Assembly (NCBI GenBank): GCA_900557675.1
Contig: USTO01000026.1
Location: 1-9,327 of the forward strand
DNA: 9,327 bases
Source: an uncultured Mollicutes bacterium
GTDB lineage: Bacteria; Bacillota_I; Bacilli_A; RF39; UBA660
Reading direction: 5' to 3'
The position numbers and the translations under genes were made by a program. The stretch's first letter is position 1. Every line of letters begins with the position of its first letter. Under the pieces are notes generated by a model. It made no database searches. It saw only the letters and a program-made list of their open reading frames with translations, and was not told the DNA's origin. Positions 1 to 6,173 of the stretch are shown one piece after another.

Positions 1-889
1 CTTTTTTCATTTTTGAATAACCTTTAACTTCTTTTTTCTTAGCAAGTTCTTTAAGTTCTGATACAGTAAGTATTGTTAAGTCAATTTTAGTTTCCTTTTT
101 TTCATTATGACTTGGCTTTTCTTTAACTACTGTTTCTTCCTCTTTAACTTTCTTTTCAAGAAATCTAGGCATTTTCTTTTCATCTTCTGTTACATAATCT
201 ATGATTTCTGCTCCAACAGCTTCAGCAATAGCATTAGTTAAAGAACCAATAACTACCTTTACACTCTTAACAGCATCATCGTTTCCAGGTATTACATAAT
301 CAATTCCATCTGGATCGCAGTTAGTATCTATTAATCCAAATACAGGGATACCAAGTTTATTAGCTTCTCTAATTGCATTATATTCCTTAGTAGAATCTAC
401 TATAATAATAGCCTTAGGAAGTCTTTCCATTTCTCTGATACCACATAAGTTTTTATTTAACTTATCATATTCTTTTTTAAGACCAACTACTTCTTTCTTA
501 GGTAATTTATCAAATGTACCATTTTTTTCCATTTCTTCGATTTGAGCTAAACGATTAACTCTTCTTCTGATAGTTCTGAAGTTTGTTAATGTACCTCCTA
601 ACCATCTTTCTGTCATATAATACATACCTGTTCTTGTAGCCTCTTCACGGCATACTTCTCCCGCTTGTTTCTTAGTACCAACATAAAGTACCTTTCCACC
701 TTCGGCAACAATTTTGTTTAAAGCCTCATAAGCTTCTTCTAATTTAGCAACAGTTTTTTGTAAATCCATAATGTAAATATCATCTCTTGTTGAGTAGATA
801 TATTCTTTCATTTTAGGATTCCATCTTTTAGTTTGATGTCCGAATTGAACACCAGCTTCTAATAAATAGTTCATTGCAACTACTGACAT
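1..889 (-). CDS. rpsB: 30S ribosomal protein S2 with C-terminal extension (3' end beyond window)
   Basis: Ribosomal protein S2, a component of the small subunit needed for late 30S assembly together with S1-type functions. Direct translation gives 296 residues before the window edge. The N-terminus reads [20 protein letters not shown], followed by [50 protein letters not shown] and [22 protein letters not shown], all S2 signatures. The start at 889 is chosen because GGAGG lies 7 bases before it; an in-frame ATG at 895 is too close to that site. The S2 core ends near residue 232. A charged linker rich in Lys and Glu (about 233-270) follows, then [20 protein letters not shown], which looks like a Rho N-terminal/SAP-type helix-extended-loop-helix. 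Bacterial S2 is usually 230-260 residues, so this tail is additional. The gene has its own promoter and a structured leader. Confidence 0.97.
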   Translation of the reverse strand, partial: MSVVAMNYLLEAGVQFGHQTKRWNPKMKEYIYSTRDDIYIMDLQKTVAKLEEAYEALNKIVAEGGKVLYVGTKKQAGEVCREEATRTGMYYMTERWLGGTLTNFRTIRRRVNRLAQIEEMEKNGTFDKLPKKEVVGLKKEYDKLNKNLCGIREMERLPKAIIIVDSTKEYNAIREANKLGIPVFGLIDTNCDPDGIDYVIPGNDDAVKSVKVVIGSLTNAIAEAVGAEIIDYVTEDEKKMPRFLEKKVKEEETVVKEKPSHNEKKETKIDLTILTVSELKELAKKKEVKGYSKMKK

Positions 890-993
890 TTTCATTCCTC
901 CTTTTGTTTTTTCTTCCGCATACCTCACTCAAAGTAACCACCAATAAGGCACTAGGCTATCCTTGTTAATATGCGTGCTATTTCTGAAAAGCC
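890..993 (-). promoter_or_regulatory. Structured 5' leader of rpsB, candidate autoregulatory RNA
   Basis: The distance from the predicted transcription start (about 993) to the rpsB start is about 104 bases, long for this window, where other visible leaders are about 10-60. On the minus strand, CGCATATT (975 to 968) can pair with GGTATGCG (924 to 917). That is six Watson-Crick pairs plus two G-U pairs, enclosing about 43 bases. Inside it AAGG (964-961) can pair with CCTT (949-946). The Shine-Dalgarno site lies downstream of the stem in an A-rich, unpaired stretch. Many ribosomal protein mRNAs carry leaders bound by their own product. That this one binds S2 is inference; I cannot match it to a named leader family. 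Confidence 0.5.
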
Positions 994-999
994 ATAACT

Positions 1000-1028
1000 A
1001 TAATATCACAATATTTTAAATATGGCAA
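1000..1028 (-). promoter_or_regulatory. Promoter of rpsB
   Basis: On the minus strand a -35 box TTGCCA (1028-1023) is separated by exactly 17 bases from a -10 box TATTAT (1005-1000), a good sigma-A-type promoter. Transcription would start near 993. It lies downstream of the accessory ATPase gene, so rpsB need not depend on read-through from that gene. Confidence 0.75.
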
Positions 1029-1057
1029 CTAATTATTTGTAGTTTTTTAAAAAATGT

Positions 1058-1077
1058 ACCCTATCGGGGGTCAGAAT
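1058..1077. repeat. Hairpin-forming intergenic repeat, copy 1
   Basis: The plus strand reads ACCCTATCGGGGGTCAGAAT. A second copy at 8922-8941 differs at only 3 of 20 positions. CCC and GGG around a four-base TATC loop can form a small hairpin. This copy lies about 30 bases after the stop of the accessory ATPase gene and about 30 bases upstream of the rpsB -35 box. On the minus strand it is followed by a run of six T, so this copy could also act as a weak terminator for the ATPase gene. The second copy has no such T run, so termination does not explain the conserved sequence. Confidence 0.7.
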
Positions 1078-1107
1078 TTAAAAAAACGTAATACTTTAAT
1101 TAAACCT

Positions 1108-2448
1108 CTAATACTTCACCTGTTTCATATATCTTTTTAACAAAAATCCCATAAAATATGGAAATGTATAAAACTTACCATTAAATCCAATATTCTTATT
1201 ACAAAGTTTTATACCATATTTAATATCCTTGTACTTATTGCTATTGGTAAGATTATTTAATGATACAGCCCGATTATCATTAGCCTTTACTTCTATAGGC
1301 ACAAGTGAATTTATATCTCTAATAAAGAAATCCATTTCAACAGTACCCTTCTCACTCTTATAAAAGTACAAATTATACCCCTGTTTTACTAACATATCCG
1401 CAACAACATTTTCATATACCGCACCTTTGTAAGTATTAAAATTTTGATTTTTCCGTAAATCTTCCTGAGCCTCCTCATCAAGAGAGCCAATAAGAAGACC
1501 AGTATCTCCAAAATATATTCTATAATTATTAGGATTATAATTACCTTTCAAAGGAAGGCAAACATCATCCAAAGCATAACTTATATTAACAATTCCAGCT
1601 CTATCAAGCCAGTTCAAAACTCCAATATACTCTCTGTTTCTTGCCCCATCCTGTATTTTTGTAATTTGAAACTTTTTATTTTCATTACCAAGAAATACAG
1701 GAATATTTTTATATACCGTAAGAATTTTACTTTGGTCAAGTCCTCCAGCATACTTAGTAATATCTTCTTCATAATCAAGTAAAATCTGTTGTTGCATTTT
1801 TAATATTCCACTATAATTCTTATTTTCTATAAATTTACTTACTATTGCTGGCATACCACCAATAACCATATATTCTTTAAAATTCTCAAGCATTACATCA
1901 TACATAGTTTTAGATAACGGCCTAAGTTCCACCATACATTCTAACATCTCATTAATTACTTCATCTTTATAACCCTTAGCCCATAAAAATTCCTCAAAAT
2001 CCATAGAACGAAGAGTGTAATCTTCTTTATTTCCTACACTGTTTGATTCTATTTTTTTGTAATTAATCCCCATAAGTGAGCCTGAACATATTACATCATA
2101 CCTTCCATCCTCTCTAAATGCTTTCAAAGATGTAGCTACACTTGGACAGTCTTGCATCTCATCAAAAAACATCAAAGTTTCATTAGGTATTATTTCTAGC
2201 TCCGGACGTCGTAATGTTATTTCCTTAATCACTTCATCAACATTAAATGACTTATCAAAAATAGATTTAAACTCAGGATTTAATACAAAATTTATTTCAA
2301 TAAAAACCTTGTAATTATTTTCTCCAAAATACCTAATTGCATTAGTTTTTCCTATTTGCCTAGCTCCCTTTACAATCAGTGGCAATCTATCGGAATTTTG
2401 TTTCCATTCTATCAAATAATCATCAATCTTTCTTTTTAAGCGTTTCAT
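1108..2448 (-). CDS. AAA+ ATPase with C-terminal DUF4143 domain
   Basis: A 446-residue protein of the AAA_14/DUF4143 family, widespread accessory ATPases of poorly known role that are often mobile between strains. The Walker A motif is GARQIGKT at residues 28-35 and Walker B is LMFFDE at 92-97. CSGS at 121-124 occupies the sensor-1 position. The C-terminal part carries a nuclease-like pattern: Glu346 in KGAVYEN, Asp373 in VEMDFF and EVK at 386-388 in PIEVKAND, as in PD-(D/E)XK folds. Whether it cuts DNA is unknown. The start at 2448 is preferred over the upstream ATG at 2496 for two reasons: AGGAGG lies 7 bases before 2448, and the upstream ATG falls inside the -35 box of the gene's own promoter. 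It sits alone, with no partner gene, between rpsB and a small membrane protein. Confidence 0.9.
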   Translation of the reverse strand: MKRLKRKIDDYLIEWKQNSDRLPLIVKGARQIGKTNAIRYFGENNYKVFIEINFVLNPEFKSIFDKSFNVDEVIKEITLRRPELEIIPNETLMFFDEMQDCPSVATSLKAFREDGRYDVICSGSLMGINYKKIESNSVGNKEDYTLRSMDFEEFLWAKGYKDEVINEMLECMVELRPLSKTMYDVMLENFKEYMVIGGMPAIVSKFIENKNYSGILKMQQQILLDYEEDITKYAGGLDQSKILTVYKNIPVFLGNENKKFQITKIQDGARNREYIGVLNWLDRAGIVNISYALDDVCLPLKGNYNPNNYRIYFGDTGLLIGSLDEEAQEDLRKNQNFNTYKGAVYENVVADMLVKQGYNLYFYKSEKGTVEMDFFIRDINSLVPIEVKANDNRAVSLNNLTNSNKYKDIKYGIKLCNKNIGFNGKFYTFPYFMGFLLKRYMKQVKY

Positions 2449-2467
2449 AAATATTCCTCCTAAACTA

Positions 2468-2496
2468 ATTTTATCACATTTTTCCGTATATTTCAA
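2468..2496 (-). promoter_or_regulatory. Promoter of the AAA+/DUF4143 ATPase gene
   Basis: On the minus strand, TTGAAA (2496-2491), a 17-base spacer and TAAAAT (2473-2468) form a sigma-A-type promoter. The expected start near 2461 leaves a leader of about a dozen bases that holds the AGGAGG site. This makes the accessory gene an independent transcription unit. Confidence 0.65.
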
Positions 2497-2549
2497 TATG
2501 TAAAAATCACATTTTCCCTTTTTCCGAAAACTATTTTTTACCTTTTTAC

Positions 2550-2580
2550 ATATAAAAGAAAAGACCTACAAAATCTTCCC
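2550..2580 (-). terminator. Weak terminator after the 45-residue membrane protein gene
   Basis: On the minus strand GGGAAGAT (2580-2573) can pair with GTCTTTTC (2565-2558), with three G-U pairs, around a 7-base loop, followed by TTTTATAT. It overlaps the last codons of the small gene. The stem is poor, so this is a tentative call. Confidence 0.4.
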
Positions 2581-2703
2581 TTTAATAATCATAGCAATCA
2601 TTACAATTAGGCAAACAATTATAAGTATCCTAATTGTAACATCTAATACAAACAAAATCTTTTCTCTTAACTCATTTGTATCCCTAGGCACCATTGGATC
2701 CAT
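2566..2703 (-). CDS. Small single-pass membrane protein, 45 residues, function unknown
   Basis: An intact small reading frame found by reading the minus strand, starting at 2703 and ending with TAG at 2566-2568. The protein begins MDPMVPRDTNELREKILFVL and continues with a hydrophobic helix rich in Ile, Val, Leu and Met at about residues 23-41. It ends KGKIL. The N-terminal third is polar and charged, so a single membrane span with a short soluble head is likely. Support for translation is strong: AAAGGAGGAGG lies about 8 bases before the ATG and a near-perfect promoter lies at 2768-2796. It sits between the exonuclease VII operon and the accessory ATPase gene, each with its own signals. I do not recognise the family. 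A small membrane regulator or a type I toxin-like peptide are possibilities, neither shown by the sequence. Confidence 0.75.
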   Translation of the reverse strand: MDPMVPRDTNELREKILFVLDVTIRILIIVCLIVMIAMIIKGKIL

Positions 2704-2767
2704 CAAAATAACCTCCTCCTTTACTACTCCCCCATCTTGTCAATTTATATAATGCACTACATTTATA

Positions 2768-2796
2768 ATTATACTACCATCCTCTCTTAAAGTCAA
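2768..2796 (-). promoter_or_regulatory. Strong promoter of the 45-residue protein gene
   Basis: On the minus strand TTGACT (2796-2791), a 17-base spacer and a perfect TATAAT (2773-2768). Transcription would begin near 2761, giving a leader of about 58 bases. It is one of the two or three best promoter matches in the window, for its shortest annotated gene. Confidence 0.8.
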
Positions 2797-2818
2797 TACA
2801 TAAAATGCACATTATAAT

Positions 2819-2844
2819 AAAAAAAATAAAGATATTACTCTTTA
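2819..2844 (-). terminator. Terminator of the nusB-xseA-xseB operon
   Basis: On the minus strand TAAAGA (2844-2839) and TCTTTA (2832-2827) form a perfect 6-bp stem with a 6-base loop, followed directly by eight T (2826-2819). The stem begins inside the last codons of xseB. It is AU-rich, so of moderate strength, but its position at the operon end fits well. Confidence 0.6.
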
Positions 2845-3059
2845 CTTTCATCTACACTAAAATTCTCTAGTTCACCATTCTCTGATAAAATCTTATTAAC
2901 ACTCTCACTCACCTCATTAAGCTTATCACTGCATCCCTTAGCAATTTTCATAGCCTCCGTGTACTTATTAATAGCATCATCAAGGCTAACATCCCCACTT
3001 TCAAGTTCCTTAACAATCCCCTCTAAATTCTTAATATTCTCTTCAAAACTACCTTTCAT
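2835..3059 (-). CDS. xseB: Exodeoxyribonuclease VII small subunit
   Basis: The small subunit of exonuclease VII, which joins several copies to one XseA to degrade single-stranded DNA from both ends. The 74-residue length is typical of the family. The characteristic pattern is SFEENIKNLEGIVKELESGD followed by VSLDDAINKYTEAMKIAKGC, a helical hairpin that wraps the large subunit. It starts three bases after the xseA stop, with GAGGTGG provided by the end of xseA, so the two are translationally linked and made in a defined ratio. In many Bacillota the next gene is ispA; here the operon stops at a terminator and a small membrane protein gene follows. Confidence 0.95.
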   Translation of the reverse strand: MKGSFEENIKNLEGIVKELESGDVSLDDAINKYTEAMKIAKGCSDKLNEVSESVNKILSENGELENFSVDESKE

Positions 3060-3062
3060 ATT

Positions 3063-4325
3063 CTATTCCACCTCTATTTCTATAACTTTACTTTTTACAA
3101 CTCCATTTTTAAATTGCACATCAATTTCGCTATCTCTTTTAACCACACTAGCATCAGAGATAACTTTTCCATCCATTTTTACAATGGAGTATCCTCTTTT
3201 TAGTGTATTAAGCGGATTTAAAACCTCAAGCTTATTAATCATATTCTCTAAGCCAATTCTCTTATACTTAAAAATCGTCTCCGGATTACTCAAAATATAA
3301 CTACTAACCGATTTAAAAAGCCTTACCCTATTAATCTCCACAATACTATTCATACTATTATTAAGCCTATCAATAAGATTATCCAAATTCTGTTCCTTTA
3401 TCTCATAAATGTAACTCGGCTTTACCAAAACATAACTATTCCGTAAATTATTAATCTCTTTTCTCTTCTGGGAAATTAAGTTCAAAATAAATGACCCAAG
3501 TTTCCCCCTCATATTATCTAGGTAACTCATAACTTCCACTTTATTAGGCACTGCAAGTTCTGCTGCCGCCGTAGGTGTCGGAGCCCTTAGATCCGCTACA
3601 AAGTCAGCTATCGTAAAATCAATCTCGTGTCCAACTGCACTAATTGTAGGAACCCGCGAATTATAAATAGCCCTTGCCACTAGTTCCTCATTAAAGGCCC
3701 ATAAATCCTCAATACTTCCGCCTCCACGACCAACAATCAAAACATCAATATCAAAACTATTAGCAATTTCTATCTTCCTTGAAATATCTTCCTTTGCACC
3801 AGTGCCCTGTACTAAAGCCGGAAACAAAATCGTCTCACATAACGGAAATCTCCTCTTAATAGTCGTCAAAATATCCCTAATAGCTGCCCCCGTAGGTGCC
3901 GTAATAATCCCAACCCTTTTCGGAATTTTCGGAATAGGCCTCTTTTTATCAAAAAGCCCCTCTTTACTAAGTTTCTCCTTAAGTTGTTCAAAGGCCACAT
4001 ACAAGTTACCAAGCCCATCCTCATCCATATCACTAACATATATCTGATAACTACCACTAGAAGGATAAACGCTAATCTTACCCCTAACCAAAACCCGCAT
4101 CCCATCACTAGGCCTAAATTTAAGATTCTTCGTACTACTCGCAAACATCACCGCATTAATCCTTGACTCCTCATCCTTCAAAGTAAAATAATAATGGCCC
4201 CTCGTATGCGGTTTAAAATTCGAAATTTCCCCCTTCAAAAAAATATCCTGCAAATAAATATCCTCGTCAAATTTAAACTTAAGATACCGATTGAGAGCAC
4301 TAATCGTAATATAATTTTTGTCCAC
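3063..4325 (-). CDS. xseA: Exodeoxyribonuclease VII large subunit
   Basis: The catalytic subunit of exonuclease VII, a single-strand DNA exonuclease used in mismatch and damage processing. The protein has 420 residues, slightly shorter than the 440-456 of well-known homologues. Residues 5-105 form the OB-fold DNA-binding domain (TISALNRYLK, GEISNFKPHTRGHYYFTLKD). The catalytic domain carries RVGIITAPTGAAIRDI at 137-152, GRGGGSIEDLWAFNEE at 199-214, SAVGHEIDFTIADFVADLRA at 229-248 and PTPTAAAE at 249-256, all family signatures. A helical region follows, then the C-terminal LKRGYSIV segment. Translation starts at GTG 4325: GGAG lies about 8 bases upstream, and an ATG at 4330 is followed at once by TAG. 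It lies 49 bases after nusB in the same operon. Confidence 0.97.
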   Translation of the reverse strand: MDKNYITISALNRYLKFKFDEDIYLQDIFLKGEISNFKPHTRGHYYFTLKDEESRINAVMFASSTKNLKFRPSDGMRVLVRGKISVYPSSGSYQIYVSDMDEDGLGNLYVAFEQLKEKLSKEGLFDKKRPIPKIPKRVGIITAPTGAAIRDILTTIKRRFPLCETILFPALVQGTGAKEDISRKIEIANSFDIDVLIVGRGGGSIEDLWAFNEELVARAIYNSRVPTISAVGHEIDFTIADFVADLRAPTPTAAAELAVPNKVEVMSYLDNMRGKLGSFILNLISQKRKEINNLRNSYVLVKPSYIYEIKEQNLDNLIDRLNNSMNSIVEINRVRLFKSVSSYILSNPETIFKYKRIGLENMINKLEVLNPLNTLKRGYSIVKMDGKVISDASVVKRDSEIDVQFKNGVVKSKVIEIEVE

Positions 4326-4374
4326 TACATCTCTCCTTTCTATCCCTTTTAAAGTTTGGCCCTACAGGTTCCCT

Positions 4375-4782
4375 CTACATATTTTCCTTGTTATGATAAA
4401 CCTTATCCAAAACCCCATTAATCATAGATACAACCTTCTCATCCGAGTACTTCTTAGCAAGTTCAATAGCCCCATCAATAGCTACCAAATCAGGAGTATC
4501 CATATTAAGAAGCTCATAAACCCCCATTCTAAGAATGGCCCTGTCCGTAAAACCAAGTCTATCCATAGTCCAGCCCTCTAAATAACCATTACAAATCCTA
4601 TCTAAGTACTGAACATTATCCGTAACACCATCCACAATATCCCGAACAAATTTACTATCCTCATCAATATGTTCCCTAATAATATCTTCCATATTATAAT
4701 CAATACTATTATTTTTATATAATTCAATCTGATATAAAATAGTCATAATCTTATATCTAAGTTCTTTTCTCTTCTCTTTCAT
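4375..4782 (-). CDS. nusB: Transcription antitermination factor NusB
   Basis: NusB binds boxA RNA together with S10 (NusE) and keeps RNA polymerase on rRNA operons. The protein has 135 residues, the usual length. It opens with KEKRKELRYKIMTILYQIEL, equivalent to the family's R-x-x-A-R-x-x-A-L-Q-x-L-Y. It carries GWTMDRLGFTDRAILRMGVY, then VAIDGAIELAKKYSDEKVVS and INGVLDKV, the conserved C-terminal helices. The start at 4782 is chosen because GGAAGGAAG lies just upstream; an ATG ten codons further upstream (4812) has no such site and overlaps the predicted -10 box. It is the first gene of an operon with xseA and xseB, a common order in Bacillota, and is transcribed divergently from the flippase gene. 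Confidence 0.96.
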   Translation of the reverse strand: MKEKRKELRYKIMTILYQIELYKNNSIDYNMEDIIREHIDEDSKFVRDIVDGVTDNVQYLDRICNGYLEGWTMDRLGFTDRAILRMGVYELLNMDTPDLVAIDGAIELAKKYSDEKVVSMINGVLDKVYHNKENM

Positions 4783-4807
4783 ATCATATCTTCCTTCCAC
4801 GAAGACT

Positions 4808-4836
4808 ATCATATCATAAAATAAAACATTTTAAAA
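4808..4836 (-). promoter_or_regulatory. Probable promoter of the nusB operon
   Basis: On the minus strand a -10 box TATGAT (4813-4808) has a weak -35 TTTTAA (4836-4831) 17 bases away. A second TATGAT overlaps it (4818-4813). The start would be near 4801, giving a leader of roughly 18 bases with the GGAAGGAAG site. The -35 box is poor, so this is a moderate call. Confidence 0.45.
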
Positions 4837-4886
4837 GCCCATTACGACTATTTTCACAAAAAATTTCATATACTTTAACGATAATT

Positions 4887-6173
4887 ATGAAAAACACATT
4901 TTTAAAATCAGCCGTAATCCTCTTAATAGGAGGACTGATAACAAAAATACTAGCAATGATAATAAAAATATGCCTAACAAGAAGTATCGGAGATGAAGGA
5001 ATAAGCCTCTATATGCTCATCTTACCTACATTTAATCTATTTATAACCCTATCAACCCTTTCCCTAACAACCGGAACCTCGAAAATAATAAGTGAAGGAA
5101 AAAAGCGAAGCAAAAACATCATCCTAACAATGCTCCCCCTAACCCTCTTCTATAACCTGATACTAATGCTAGTGGTAATCATCCTTGCCCATCCCATAAG
5201 TACCATTCTCCTCAAAAACGAGAGCACCTATTACCCCCTAATGGCAATCAGTCTGACCCTTCCCTTTATCTGCCTGTCAAACCTACTTCGTGGTTATTTT
5301 TTTGGCAAAGAAAATATGCTACCGCAGGTCTTATCAAATACATTAGAGCAGATAGTTAGACTCATTCTCACTATATATTTTATCCCTAACCTCCTCAAAT
5401 ACTCCCTAACCATAGCCATAACAGGAGTTGTCCTAATAAATATCATAAGTGAACTATCATCCGTAATACTACTAATAATGTTTATGCCCAAAACAAACAT
5501 ATCCCTAAATGACTTTAAACCAAATAAAAAAATAATAAAAGATGTCCTAGATATAAGCCTGCCCACAACCAGTAGTAGACTAATCGGATCCCTTGCCTAC
5601 TTCTTTGAACCAATAATCATAACATATACACTATTAAATGTCGGTTATAGCAGTCAGTATATCACTTTAGAATATGGAGTAGTTAACGGTTATGTATACC
5701 CACTTTTACTTCTGCCATCCTTCTTCAGTACAGCCGTAAGTAATGCCCTTCTCCCCGTAATATCTAACGCTTATAGTAAAGGAAATATCAAAAGAGCTAA
5801 ACAAAAAAACAAAGAAGCAGTATTAATCTGCCTCTTAATAGGTATTCCCATATCCATATTATTTATGACCTTTCCAACCTTCTTCTTAAAAGCAATATTT
5901 AACACAAACCTAGGAGCAAACTACATAATATTAGCATCTCCCCTCTTCATTTTCCACTATATCCAGTCACCACTTACCATAACATTAGGAGCCATTAATA
6001 AAGCAAAAGTCGCTATGCGAGGTACACTATACGGATGCATAATAAAATTAATACTACTAGCCCTACTTTGTTACCTAAAACTAGGAATGTGGTCCCTAAT
6101 AATTGCCAGTTCTATAAATATAATATTCGTAACATTTCATCACCTATACTATACCCATAAATACCTAAAATAA
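4887..6173 (+). CDS. SpoVB/MurJ-like polysaccharide or lipid II flippase (MOP superfamily)
   Basis: A 428-residue polytopic membrane protein of the oligosaccharidyl-lipid flippase group, closest in style to Bacillota SpoVB/YtgP. These proteins are thought to move lipid-linked cell wall precursors across the membrane. The N-terminus shows the family pattern: GGLITKILAMIIKICLTRSI, then GDEGISLYMLILPTFN, and TTGTSKIISEGKK near residue 65. RGYFFGKENMLPQVLSNTLE near 138 matches the loop common to SpoVB. Hydrophobic helices continue to the end and by eye number about a dozen or more. The length is somewhat short for SpoVB (about 500). No Shine-Dalgarno sequence precedes the ATG, unlike nearly every other gene here. 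A TATACT box at 4869-4874 could put the transcript start within about 6 bases of the ATG. It lies head-to-head with nusB and tail-to-tail with the next gene with no spacing. Confidence 0.9.
   Translation: MKNTFLKSAVILLIGGLITKILAMIIKICLTRSIGDEGISLYMLILPTFNLFITLSTLSLTTGTSKIISEGKKRSKNIILTMLPLTLFYNLILMLVVIILAHPISTILLKNESTYYPLMAISLTLPFICLSNLLRGYFFGKENMLPQVLSNTLEQIVRLILTIYFIPNLLKYSLTIAITGVVLINIISELSSVILLIMFMPKTNISLNDFKPNKKIIKDVLDISLPTTSSRLIGSLAYFFEPIIITYTLLNVGYSSQYITLEYGVVNGYVYPLLLLPSFFSTAVSNALLPVISNAYSKGNIKRAKQKNKEAVLICLLIGIPISILFMTFPTFFLKAIFNTNLGANYIILASPLFIFHYIQSPLTITLGAINKAKVAMRGTLYGCIIKLILLALLCYLKLGMWSLIIASSINIIFVTFHHLYYTHKYLK

Noticed and set aside
2449..2496. Sixteen-codon upstream extension of the ATPase to an ATG at 2496
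   Set aside because: That ATG is part of the -35 box of the gene's own promoter and lacks a ribosome site; the start at 2448 has AGGAGG at ideal spacing.
2959..3300. 113-codon plus-strand frame opposite xseB and xseA
   Set aside because: It is antisense to two well-conserved genes; its Ser/Leu/Thr-rich product is what the reverse strand of AT-rich coding DNA gives.
3802..4581. Several open frames on both strands across xseA and nusB (3802-4047, 3866-4144, 3984-4166, 4318-4581)
   Set aside because: They overlap strongly supported xseA and nusB in other frames, lack ribosome sites and encode low-complexity sequence without family features.
5294..5566. 90-codon minus-strand frame inside the flippase gene
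   Set aside because: It is antisense shadow of a clear membrane protein gene, with no ribosome site.
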